Shown: in pieces, positions 6,770 through 13,394 of the stretch
Numbering within the stretch: position 1 is the stretch's first letter
How the letters are laid out: every line of letters begins with the position of its first letter
Source of the DNA: CAZGTQ01 sp964528575
Lineage (GTDB): Bacteria > Planctomycetota > UBA1135 > GCA-002686595
Length of the DNA stretch: 13,533 nucleotides
NCBI GenBank assembly: GCA_964528575.1
Contig: CAZGTQ010000214.1
Location: forward strand, 1-13,533
Reading direction: 5' to 3'
Position numbers and translations under genes: made by a program
The notes under the pieces: generated by a model
What the model saw: the letters and a program-made list of their open reading frames with translations, nothing else
What the model was told of the DNA's origin: nothing
The model's database searches: none

Positions 6770-6773
6770 CTCC
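6770..6773 (-). promoter_or_regulatory. Ribosome binding site deciding the GTG start at 6761
   Basis: Read on the - strand this is GGAG with eight bases to the GTG. It supports the 423-residue product with an intact signal peptide. Confidence 0.5.
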
Positions 6774-6816
6774 GGGTGAGCTATCGGTCGCGCGACCTGC
6801 AGTCACATCGGTTCGT

Positions 6817-6822
6817 TACGAT
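6817..6822 (+). promoter_or_regulatory. Candidate -10 element for a near-leaderless transcript
   Basis: TACGAT (4 of 6 matches to TATAAT) lies six bases before the ATG at 6829 in a locally AT-richer patch. No convincing -35 is seen at the expected distance. If used, transcription would begin at about the ATG, which fits the absence of a Shine-Dalgarno there. Confidence 0.25.
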
Positions 6823-6828
6823 TCGTCC

Positions 6829-7296
6829 ATGCTCCAACGGATGGCTCTAGCGTTTTCGCTCACGGCCGGTTCGTTCGCGTGCGCGGCGCCGCCCGAGAGC
6901 GCGACCGACGACGTCACGGCCGGCGACGTCACGACCGACGACGTCACGACCGACGACGTCACAGCCGGGGAGGACGATGCGATGAACCCCGCGGACGAGA
7001 TCCCCGTCGCGTGCACGCTGTCGGCCGACGACCTCGCCGGCCGCCGCGATTCGCTCGTCGCCGGGATCCTCGCGCGCGCCGAGCGCGTGACGGAGCTCCC
7101 CGAGGGCTTGCGCGTCGAACTGGCGAGCGAGCCCGGCCTCCTCGCCGACCTGGCGCGCTTCGTCGAGCAAGAGCGCGCCTGCTGCCGCTTCCTGCGCTTC
7201 GCTCTGACCGCGGAGCCCGACGGGGGCCCGATCGTGGTCGAGGTGACCGGCCCGCCCGGCACCGGCGCGTTCCTGCGCTCGATCCTGAGCGGCTGA
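6829..7296 (+). CDS. Small lipoprotein with a conserved Cys-pair domain (ERACCRFLRF)
   Basis: The full frame gives 155 residues. Residues 1-18 form a lipoprotein-like signal (hydrophobic core, then SFAC with Cys18), followed by the acidic Thr/Asp linker coded by the 15-bp repeats. Residues 60-155 are a compact domain with VACTLSADDLAGRR, a Leu-rich helix, the motif ERACCRFLRFALTAEP (115-130, vicinal Cys118-Cys119) and a VEVTGPPGTGAFL end. I recall small, roughly 90-residue cytosolic proteins with this same Cys-Cys-x-Phe-Leu core, sometimes near metal-resistance genes. That link is from memory and uncertain. The Cys pair suggests metal or redox binding. A strong internal Shine-Dalgarno (6967-6973) precedes ATG 6982, which would yield a 104-residue cytosolic form matching the usual family size. 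It lies 69 bases upstream of the sigma-fusion gene on the same strand. Confidence 0.75.
   Translation: MLQRMALAFSLTAGSFACAAPPESATDDVTAGDVTTDDVTTDDVTAGEDDAMNPADEIPVACTLSADDLAGRRDSLVAGILARAERVTELPEGLRVELASEPGLLADLARFVEQERACCRFLRFALTAEPDGGPIVVEVTGPPGTGAFLRSILSG
6904..6963 (+). repeat. Four tandem 15-bp repeats in the lipoprotein linker
   Basis: Four adjacent copies of a unit like ACCGACGACGTCACG (6904-6918, 6919-6933, 6934-6948, 6949-6963), nearly identical in DNA. The second copy differs at its first bases. Each codes for a five-residue step (TDDVT or AGDVT) and contains the palindrome GACGTC. The DNA identity suggests recent slippage expansion. Confidence 0.85.
6967..6973 (+). promoter_or_regulatory. 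Internal Shine-Dalgarno before an in-frame ATG (6982)
   Basis: GGGGAGG with eight bases to ATG 6982, in frame with the lipoprotein. It lies directly after the tandem repeats. It could start a signal-less 104-residue form, or may be the true start of the gene. Confidence 0.45.
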
Positions 7297-7365
7297 GCCG
7301 CCGAGCCGCGGAATCTCGGGCTCGTTTCGGCGCTCGGCGGGATCCTGTCTCGTGGACGCCGATCC

Positions 7366-10140
7366 ATGACCCCGCCGCCCCATTCGACCGACGCTCTCCT
7401 GGTGCACGCCGGCGCGCTGCGCCGGCTCGCGCGCGAGATCCTCGTCGACGACGAAGCGGCGGAGGACGTCGTGCAGGAGACGTGGCTCGTCGCGCTCGCG
7501 GGAGGGCCGCGGGCGAGCGAGCGGCTCGGCGGCTGGCTCCGCGCGGTCGCGCGCTCGCTCGCGCTCAAGCGCTTGCGCAGCGAGAGCCGGCGCGCGCGGC
7601 GCGAGCACGCGGCCGCGCGCGACGAGCAACTCGGCTCCACCGCCGACTCGCTCGAGCGCGCGGCCGCGTTGCGCGCGGTCGTGTGCGCCGTCACCGAGCT
7701 GCCCGAGCCGTTCCGCGAGGTCGTGCTGCTGCGCTACTTCGAGGAGCTGCCGCCGCGCGCGATCGCCGCGCGGACGCGCGTCCCCGTGACGACCGTGCAC
7801 AGTCGCCTGCGGCGCGCACACGCGCGGCTGCGCGAGCGGCTCGACCGCGAGCACGGCGGCGCGCGCGAGGCGTGGTCGCTCGGACTCGCCGGCGCGCTCG
7901 GGCTCGGACGGCGCGGCGGCGCGCTCGCTCCGGCGAAGAGCGCGGCGGTCGTCACCTCGATCCTCGGAGGAACGCTCATGACGCTGAACACGAAGGTCCT
8001 CGCGGCGACGCTCGCCGTCGCGCTGCTCGGCGGCTGGCTCGCACTGCGCGAGGGGCCGCTCGCGACGCCCGCCGAGCCCGACGGGGCCGCGGCCGCCGTC
8101 GCGCCGCGGCCGGACGCGGCCCTGCGTGCGACGACCGGCGAGAGCGCGCCCGCGATCGCCGACACCGAGCCCGCCGCGCGCGAAGCGCTCGCCGCAACGC
8201 CCGAGCCCCAAGCGCCGCCGTCCGCCGCCGCCGATCTCGGCGCGCCGTACACGATGCGCGTGACGGGCGTCGTCGTCGACGGGCGCGACCTGCCGCTCGC
8301 GAACGCGACCGTCTACGCGGCTCCCGTTCTGCACTGCATGAACGAAGCGGTGAAGACCGGGCCGGACGGGAGCTTCGAGCTCGCCTGGCGCGCGCACGTG
8401 CCGCGCATGCGCGTGGCGCTCACGGTCGCCGGCCACGGCGGGTGGCATGGGCTGCGCGAAGTCGAGGTGACGAGCGGCATCCCGGCTCGCGTGCGCGTGC
8501 AAGCGTTCGCGACGAGCCTCGTGGGCAGGTTGCAGCTCCTGGTCGTCGCCGACGGACGAGTGATGTCGCACTCGCAACACGGCGCTCCGCCGTTCGAGCC
8601 GCGCCTCACGAGCCCCTACAACTTTCGGCACACGGGCGAAGCGACGATCGGGGAACGGCTCGCCACGACGACGACGCAGCTCTCGCTCCTGCACAGACTC
8701 ACGCTCGTCTCGGCGGTCGGCGACTTCCAGGTGAGCCTCGACCAGCCGGCGCCGCCGAGCGACCCGGGCTCCGCCGCGCTCGAGGGCACGCTGTACGCGC
8801 TGCCCGACGTCCCCGCGGGCTCGGCGCACGTCACGGCGCTGCGCGACGGCGTGGAGGTCGGCGCAACGGCGGCCGATCCCGAGGGGCGCTTCCGCCTCGA
8901 CAACCTCGCGCCCGGACCCGTGACGCTGCGCGCCGGCGGCGGCGACTTCGGCGTCGCGACGATGCAGGCGGACCTGCTCGCGGGCCAGACGCTGCGTTGG
9001 GATCTGCTGCTCGACCGCGGCGTCGAGCTGACGGGACGGCTGCTCGACGCCGAGGGGAAGCCGCTCCCGGCGTGGCTCGTCGAGATCGAGGGTGCTAGCG
9101 ACGCACCGTGGGCGGACGGGACACACACGATCGCCGACGGCTCGTTCGCGATCCCGAACTGTCCGCCGGGGCCGATGCGCGTGCTGGTGCGGCGGCCGAA
9201 CGACTGGAACGCGCTGCCGGTGCACGTCGTCGACGGGGTGCGCGCGGGAGCGCCGATCGAGATCACGCTCGACGCGGCGTCGCTCGCGGTCGGCTCGGTG
9301 CGCGCGCTCGTCACCGACGAGGAAGGCACGCCGCTCGGCGGAGCGCAGGTGCGGCTGTGGCACGAGGATGCGCAGCGCGGGCTGCGGCTCGCCGAGGGCG
9401 ACGAGGCCGGCCAGCACGGCGCGCAGGACGTGCCGGCGGGACGCTATCGAATCGAGTACGGGCACGAGGGCCACGGGTTCCTCGACGGCGGCGAGATCGT
9501 CGTGCGGGCGGGCGAGAACGACGCGGGCGAGCTGCGCTTCCGGCCGCGCGGCACGCTCGCAATCGTCGTTGTCGATCGCGGCCTCGCCGGCGGCGATCTC
9601 GTCGTGCGCGTGCTCGAGCGGCGCGGAGACGTCGATACGCTGGTCGACGCGCTCGCTCGTCCCGACTTGTTCGTGCGCGCGTTCCTCGAGTCGGCGCTGA
9701 GCGGCGTCGTCAACGTCCACTCGACGCTCGTCGACGCCGGCCCGACGCGGCGCAGCCTGCCGCCCGGCGACTACCGCGTGCTCGTGAGCGGCGGCACGCT
9801 CGGCCTGCTCGCCGTCGACTGCCGCGTCGACTCCCACCAGCGCACGCAGGTCGTCGTGCCGCTCGCCGCGACGCGGGAGGCGACGCTCGTGTTCCCGGCG
9901 CGTACCGGCGGCCAGTTCCAGCCCGAGATCGCCGTCCGTGTCCTCGACCCGAACGCCGACGTGGAGCTCTTCTCGACGAGCTTCGCGCGCTCGGCCCAGA
10001 CGGACGCGCACGTCGTCGTGCGCCTGCTGCCGGGGCCCTATCGCGTCGTCGTCTCGGACGAGACCGGCACGCTCGCGGAGCGTGACCTCGTCGTCGACGG
10101 GACCGGCGCGGACCCGCGCGTGCGGATCGAGCTGCCGTAG
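7366..10140 (+). CDS. ECF-like sigma factor fused to a transmembrane segment and extracytoplasmic carboxypeptidase-regulatory-like repeats
   Basis: A 924-residue protein, about five times the length of a usual ECF sigma factor. Residues 8-75 are sigma region 2, with DDEAAEDVVQETWLVAL for core binding and GGWLRAVARSLALKRL at the -10-recognition helix. Residues 105-160 are region 4, with ELPEPFREVVLLRYFEEL and the helix-turn-helix IAARTRVPVTTVHSRLRRA. A Gly/Ala-rich link (164-204) leads to one hydrophobic helix (210-227, VLAATLAVALLGGWLAL). A Pro/Ala-rich linker follows to about 290, then about six beta-sandwich repeats of the carboxypeptidase-regulatory type (near 296, 472, 555, 643, 729 and 838). 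Each has the V.G.V.D..G.pl..A.V or D.dG.F.i..lpPG.Y.v pattern. Expected topology is sigma domains in the cytoplasm and repeats outside. No anti-sigma gene is adjacent. A strong internal Shine-Dalgarno plus ATG at residue 205 could release the sensor half as a separate product. The frame is intact throughout. Confidence 0.85.
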   Translation: MTPPPHSTDALLVHAGALRRLAREILVDDEAAEDVVQETWLVALAGGPRASERLGGWLRAVARSLALKRLRSESRRARREHAAARDEQLGSTADSLERAAALRAVVCAVTELPEPFREVVLLRYFEELPPRAIAARTRVPVTTVHSRLRRAHARLRERLDREHGGAREAWSLGLAGALGLGRRGGALAPAKSAAVVTSILGGTLMTLNTKVLAATLAVALLGGWLALREGPLATPAEPDGAAAAVAPRPDAALRATTGESAPAIADTEPAAREALAATPEPQAPPSAAADLGAPYTMRVTGVVVDGRDLPLANATVYAAPVLHCMNEAVKTGPDGSFELAWRAHVPRMRVALTVAGHGGWHGLREVEVTSGIPARVRVQAFATSLVGRLQLLVVADGRVMSHSQHGAPPFEPRLTSPYNFRHTGEATIGERLATTTTQLSLLHRLTLVSAVGDFQVSLDQPAPPSDPGSAALEGTLYALPDVPAGSAHVTALRDGVEVGATAADPEGRFRLDNLAPGPVTLRAGGGDFGVATMQADLLAGQTLRWDLLLDRGVELTGRLLDAEGKPLPAWLVEIEGASDAPWADGTHTIADGSFAIPNCPPGPMRVLVRRPNDWNALPVHVVDGVRAGAPIEITLDAASLAVGSVRALVTDEEGTPLGGAQVRLWHEDAQRGLRLAEGDEAGQHGAQDVPAGRYRIEYGHEGHGFLDGGEIVVRAGENDAGELRFRPRGTLAIVVVDRGLAGGDLVVRVLERRGDVDTLVDALARPDLFVRAFLESALSGVVNVHSTLVDAGPTRRSLPPGDYRVLVSGGTLGLLAVDCRVDSHQRTQVVVPLAATREATLVFPARTGGQFQPEIAVRVLDPNADVELFSTSFARSAQTDAHVVVRLLPGPYRVVVSDETGTLAERDLVVDGTGADPRVRIELP
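7966..7970 (+). promoter_or_regulatory. Internal Shine-Dalgarno before in-frame ATG 7978 within the sigma fusion
   Basis: GGAGG with seven bases (AACGCTC) to ATG 7978, codon 205 of the fusion. This is better than anything in front of the annotated start at 7366. Translation from here would give a 720-residue membrane-anchored protein (MTLNTKVLAATLAVALLGG...) without the sigma domains. Confidence 0.55.
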
Positions 10141-10168
10141 CCGCGCCGCGCCCCGTTACCGTGGGGGC

Positions 10169-11086
10169 GTGGAGCACGACGCCGAGTACGACCCGCACGA
10201 CGGGGCGCCGCTCGTCGAGGTCGATCGGACCGACGACGGGCGGCGCGCCCGCGAGCACGCGCTCGTGCTCCAGGCGGTCGGGATCGCGCACGCGCGCCGG
10301 CGCGAGGGCCGCGCGCACGCGCTCTTCGTCACGCACGGCGACGCCGCGCGCGCGCGCGACCAGCTCCAGCGCTACGACGCCGAGAACGTGAACTGGCCGC
10401 CGCGCGGCGAGCAGATCGTGCTCGTCACGAACGGCTTCGGCGGAGCGGCCGTGTACGCGCTCGTCCTCGTGCTGTTCCTCGTCCTCGAGCAGCACGTCGC
10501 GTTCGGCCACGACTGGTGGACACGGGGCCTGTCGCAAGCGGGGCTGTTCCGCGGCGGCGAGTGGTGGCGGCCGATCACGTCGCTCACGCTGCACTCGGGC
10601 TGGCCGCACCTCGTGAGCAACGTCGTGTTCGGAGCGCTCTTCGGCGCGATCGTCGCGCAGCTCGTCGGCAGCGGCGTCGCCTGGCTCACGATCCTCCTGG
10701 CGGGGATCCTCGGCAACGCGACGAACGCGCTCCTGCACCCGGCGACGCACTCGTCGATCGGCGCGTCGACGGCGGTGTTCGGAGCGCTCGGCGTGCTCGT
10801 CGGCTACGAGTGGAAGCGGCGCCTGCGGCTGCAGATGGGACCGGTGAAGCGCTGGGGGCTCGTCGTGATGGGGCTCGCGCTGCTCGGCATGTTCGGCGTC
10901 ACCGACGATCCGGGAACCGACGTGATGGCGCACGTCTTCGGCTTCCTCGCGGGCTGCGGCCTGGGCGTCCCGCTGGGCGTCGCGCACGAGCGCTGGCGGC
11001 TCGCCGCGCGTTCGGTGCAGGTCGTGAGCAGCGCGATGATCGTCGCCGTGCTCGCGATCGCGTGGACGGCGGCGCTGAGCGGCTGA
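10169..11086 (+). CDS. Rhomboid family intramembrane serine protease
   Basis: A 305-residue polytopic membrane protein starting at GTG 10169, just after a G-rich stretch. The soluble N-terminal part (1-78) is a small charged domain (ALVLQAVGIAHARRREGR, then ARARDQLQRYDAEN) often seen before the membrane core of such proteins. The rhomboid core follows. It has EWWRP (131-135) of the L1 loop, H142 and HLVSN (147-151) of TM2, catalytic Ser200 in GASTAVFG (198-205) of TM4, and catalytic His255 in AHVFGFLAGCGLG (254-266) of TM6. The residue after the Ser is Thr where Gly is common. About six core segments plus an extra C-terminal helix (283-301) are visible. Rhomboids cut substrates inside or near the membrane. 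The gene starts 28 bases after the membrane-tethered sigma factor on the same strand, so co-transcription is likely. It converges on the gene at 11094 with a 7-base gap. Confidence 0.9.
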   Translation: MEHDAEYDPHDGAPLVEVDRTDDGRRAREHALVLQAVGIAHARRREGRAHALFVTHGDAARARDQLQRYDAENVNWPPRGEQIVLVTNGFGGAAVYALVLVLFLVLEQHVAFGHDWWTRGLSQAGLFRGGEWWRPITSLTLHSGWPHLVSNVVFGALFGAIVAQLVGSGVAWLTILLAGILGNATNALLHPATHSSIGASTAVFGALGVLVGYEWKRRLRLQMGPVKRWGLVVMGLALLGMFGVTDDPGTDVMAHVFGFLAGCGLGVPLGVAHERWRLAARSVQVVSSAMIVAVLAIAWTAALSG

Positions 11087-11093
11087 GGGGACG

Positions 11094-12605
11094 TCAGTCG
11101 CCGCACCAGGCGGGCAGCCCGCTCGCGTCGGTCGGCTCCGCCAGCAGCACGGTCGCCCACGCGGCCGTCGTCCACACCTCGCCGAACGAGACGTCGGAGT
11201 TGCTGCCGATCGACAGGCTCTCGTACCACGGACGCGGCTGGAGCGAGCCGTCGGGCGCGAGCGCGAGCACCAGGTCGCGCGCCGCGCTCATCCAGAACGT
11301 CTTCGTCGTCTTGCTCCCGCCGGCCGCGGCCGCGACGCCCGCGAGGAAGACGTGCTGCATCAGGCTCGCGTGGCCGCCGAGCCAGTCGTCGACGTGCCCC
11401 TTGACGTAGCTCTCGACGCTCTTGTCGTCCTCGCCGAGGTTGCGCAGCCCGAGCCACGTCGCCGCCGTGCGCCCGACGTTGCCCTGGCCGACCTGGCCGG
11501 GGTTGGTCGAGTAGCCGACGCCGCCGCCGGCGCTCGAAGCCTCGACGTACGCGAGCGCCTTCTCGACCGCGTCCTCGTCGACCTCGACGCCCGCGCGCTT
11601 CGCGAGCCCGAGCCCCGAGAGCGCGAGCCCCGCGACGATGTTCAGCTCGACGTAGCCGAGCGCGTTGGGCCCGCCGGGCCCGTGCGCCCAGCCGCCGCTC
11701 TCTTCCTGGCTCGCGAAGAGCGCGTCGACGGCCGCCTTCAGCCCCGCGAGCACGTCCGCGTTCGGCGCATGCTCGTGCAGCTCGCCGAGGAAGATCGCCG
11801 CGTGGGCGTAGCCCCAGTTGTCCTGGTTCCAGTTCGCGCCGCCGCCGAGGCCGCCCGCCGGCTCGGTCGGATCGGCGAGCCAGGCGCGCACGAACGCGAC
11901 CGCCTTCGTCAGGCTCTCCGCGTGCGGCCCCGACGCGAGGTCGCTCCCGCCCGCGATCCACGCGAGCCCCGCGACACACGTCTGCACGACCGCGCCGTTG
12001 CGCCCGCTGAGCGTCTGCGCGAACCCGCCGTCGTCCTCTTGGCGCTCGACGAGCCACGCGAGCGCGCGGTCGGCGAACAGGCGCCGCGCCTCCTTGCTCT
12101 CGGGCTTCGCCGCGACCTTGTCGAGCACCTCGACGCTCACCTCGACCTTCTCGGCGCGGCCCGAGCCGGCGCGCTCGACGCGCAGCTCGACCACGCCCTT
12201 CTTCGAGCCGCCCATCGCCTTGGCGAGCGCGTCGGCGAGCGGCTCGAACGAGCCGTCCTTCTCGAACGACTTCGAGCCGACGCCGACGACGACGTCGCCG
12301 ACCTCGAGCCCCGCCGCGGCCGCGGGCCCGCCCGGGTAGAGCACCTCGATCCGCAGCCGCGCGGGCCCCTCGTCGGTCGCGGGCCGGCCGCTCGACTGCA
12401 CGCTGCGCCGCCCGCCGGCGACCTCCTCGCTCGGCTCCTCGCGGTCGGCGTCCCACGCCTTCGCACCGAGCACGCCGAGATTGAACAGGTCGCGCCCGCG
12501 CGCCGTGGGGCCGGTGCCCTCGACGCCGAAGGGCCACGCCTGGCCCAGCGTCGGGGCCGCGAACGCGAGCATGGCGACGAAGCGCAAGACGAGAGCACGG
12601 CTCAT
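11094..12605 (-). CDS. Secreted PDZ plus terpenoid-cyclase-like toroid protein (DUF6288-type)
   Basis: A 503-residue protein with a signal peptide (MSRALVLRFVAMLAFAAPTLG-Q, cleavage near 21). Residues 39-51 read DLFNLGVLGAKAW, the typical opening of DUF6288 proteins. A PDZ-like domain follows (83-160: RIEVLYPGGPAAAAGLEVGDVVVGVG, then ...LRVERAG). Residues 176-490 form an alpha-alpha toroid like the prenyltransferase/squalene-cyclase fold, with repeated short motifs (LAWLVERQEDDGGFAQ, LFASQEESGGWAHG, GGGVGYS, GNVGRTAATWLGL). The DxDD or DDxxD motifs of real cyclases are not visible, so terpene cyclisation is unlikely; peptidoglycan, protein or glycan binding is more plausible. An alternative ATG at 12617 adds four residues (MRGS). 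I prefer 12605 because a TAGGAT -10-like element overlaps 12617. It is divergent from the 12752 gene. Confidence 0.82.
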   Translation of the reverse strand: MSRALVLRFVAMLAFAAPTLGQAWPFGVEGTGPTARGRDLFNLGVLGAKAWDADREEPSEEVAGGRRSVQSSGRPATDEGPARLRIEVLYPGGPAAAAGLEVGDVVVGVGSKSFEKDGSFEPLADALAKAMGGSKKGVVELRVERAGSGRAEKVEVSVEVLDKVAAKPESKEARRLFADRALAWLVERQEDDGGFAQTLSGRNGAVVQTCVAGLAWIAGGSDLASGPHAESLTKAVAFVRAWLADPTEPAGGLGGGANWNQDNWGYAHAAIFLGELHEHAPNADVLAGLKAAVDALFASQEESGGWAHGPGGPNALGYVELNIVAGLALSGLGLAKRAGVEVDEDAVEKALAYVEASSAGGGVGYSTNPGQVGQGNVGRTAATWLGLRNLGEDDKSVESYVKGHVDDWLGGHASLMQHVFLAGVAAAAGGSKTTKTFWMSAARDLVLALAPDGSLQPRPWYESLSIGSNSDVSFGEVWTTAAWATVLLAEPTDASGLPAWCGD

Positions 12606-12751
12606 GGAGCCGCGCATCCTACCCGAGGAGCGCGGCGCCGAGTCCGTGGCCGAGCAGGCCCCGCGCGAGGCGCGTTCTTGGTTCAGCCGGACGCGGGAGC
12701 TACGCTCGGCCGCGCTCGATCGTTGCCCAGGAACGAGCCGATCAGGACGTT
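12606..12751. other. Divergent intergenic region (146 bases)
   Basis: It lies between the PDZ-toroid gene (-) and the 12752 frame (+), so it must hold both promoters. On the - strand a TAGGAT (12616-12621 on the + strand reads ATCCTA) is a possible -10, placing a transcription start just before the ATG at 12605. No clear -35 is seen. On the + strand an AGGA (12744-12747) lies four bases before GTG 12752. Confidence 0.4.
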
Positions 12752-13330
12752 GTGACAAGCGAGTACTCGGTCCGTAGGGCGGTCGGCGCAGCCGTGCTCG
12801 TGGCCGTCGTCGTCGCTGGCGCGCTCGGCTCGTGGCACCGGCGCGGCGCTGCACCGAGAGAGGGCCATACGCCCGCCTTCGCGGCCGACGCGGCGGCCCC
12901 GAGCGAAGCCGCTTCGGCTGCAGACCTGATCGACGCTGGACGCGAGAGCGAGCGAGTCAGCCTCGCGCCGGCGCGAGCGGACGTCGCCCTCGCGCCGCAG
13001 CGCACCCCTGTCGTCACCTCCGATCGCTTTCAGCAGCGCACGCGTGTGTTCGAGCTTCCCGAGCTCCTCTTGGAAGCGGCCGAATATGCACAGTGCCCTC
13101 AGCTCGCTCCCGGGGCGCGCGATCTGAGCGACGAAGAGCGGAACGAGTTGTCGGACCTCGTCAGCAGAGCGAACGCGCAGCTCGAGGCAGCGCCCAGAAG
13201 GTCGTTCGGCTGGGCGCCGGTGCACCCGTGGGCTCCAAGGAGGCCGCGCTCTTGTCCGATCACTTCGCGGGAGAGGACTGCTTCTCCGAGCGCGAGGGCG
13301 GGGGCTCGGGGAACGCGCGAGACGCGCCTC

Positions 13331-13358
13331 TTGCCCCGCGCCGCTCGATCCCTATTCT
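13331..13358 (+). promoter_or_regulatory. Candidate sigma-70-like promoter of the 13395 gene
   Basis: TTGCCC (13331-13336) and TATTCT (13353-13358) are each 4 of 6 to consensus with 16-base spacing, in an AT-richer patch rare in this window. A start near 13365 would give a leader of about 30 bases containing a 14-bp palindrome (13373-13386) that overlaps the ribosome binding site. Confidence 0.4.
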
Positions 13359-13372
13359 CATGCGCCCTGGCG

Positions 13373-13386
13373 CCGCCCGCGGGCGG
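13373..13386 (+). repeat. 14-bp palindrome overlapping a ribosome binding site
   Basis: CCGCCCGCGGGCGG is perfectly symmetric. Its right end shares two bases with the GGAGG at 13385-13389, so folding or a bound protein could limit ribosome access to the 13395 gene. Confidence 0.4.
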
Positions 13387-13389
13387 AGG
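13385..13389 (+). promoter_or_regulatory. Ribosome binding site of the 13395 gene
   Basis: GGAGG with five bases to ATG 13395. It fixes this start although the frame is open further upstream. Confidence 0.65.
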
Positions 13390-13394
13390 ATCCG

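Larger units (their letters stand above)
12752..13390 (+). pseudogene. Membrane-anchored hypothetical protein, apparently frameshifted near 13195; 3' end undefined
   Basis: Translation from GTG 12752 (AGGA four bases upstream) gives a charged start, one hydrophobic helix (residues 10-27, AVGAAVLVAVVVAGALGS), a variable Ala-rich linker, and a helical, acidic segment ending DLSDEERNELSDLVSRANAQ about 150 residues in. From about 13195 the same frame turns into Arg/Pro/Ser-rich sequence unlike protein. The frame one base over (from about 13201) reads VVRLGAGAPVGSKEAALLSD and HFAGEDCFSERE, which looks coded and has GC-rich third positions. A single missing base in the CCC run at 13192-13194 would join them. 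No stop follows in any + frame before the window ends, so the true 3' end cannot be placed. It may be a decayed gene or a sequencing/assembly error. Function unknown. Confidence 0.45.

Noticed and set aside
7289..7309. Possible terminator hairpin (GCGGCT / AGCCGC) after the lipoprotein gene
   Set aside because: Only six pairs with a nine-base GC loop and no U-run; such stems occur often by chance in this GC-rich DNA.
7310..7352. GGAATC ... GTCTCG upstream of the sigma fusion as an autoregulated ECF promoter
   Set aside because: The two elements are 31 bases or more apart, about twice the 16-17 expected between ECF -35 and -10 elements.
6879..9098. Long + strand open frame overlapping the lipoprotein and sigma genes in another frame
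   Set aside because: Over a third Arg, no recognisable motif, and it contradicts the two real frames.
6847..10011. Very long - strand open frame (over 1000 codons) opposite the sigma fusion
   Set aside because: Arg/Ala/Glu-rich translation without domains. It arises because GC-rich third positions on the + strand suppress antisense stops; the + frame has clear sigma and beta-repeat motifs.
10804..12537. - strand open frame of 577 codons overlapping the rhomboid and PDZ-toroid genes
   Set aside because: Low-complexity Arg/Ala translation that spans two supported genes on opposite strands.
11352..12755. + strand open frame of 467 codons opposite the PDZ-toroid gene
   Set aside because: Mirror of the toroid codons (Arg/Glu/Ala-rich); the - strand gene has signal peptide, PDZ and toroid repeats.
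12683..13225. - strand open frame of 180 codons opposite the broken 12752 gene
   Set aside because: I considered it as an alternative gene because the + frame is damaged, but it is Arg-rich, has no signal or domain pattern and no ribosome site, and it would overlap the promoter region of the PDZ-toroid gene.
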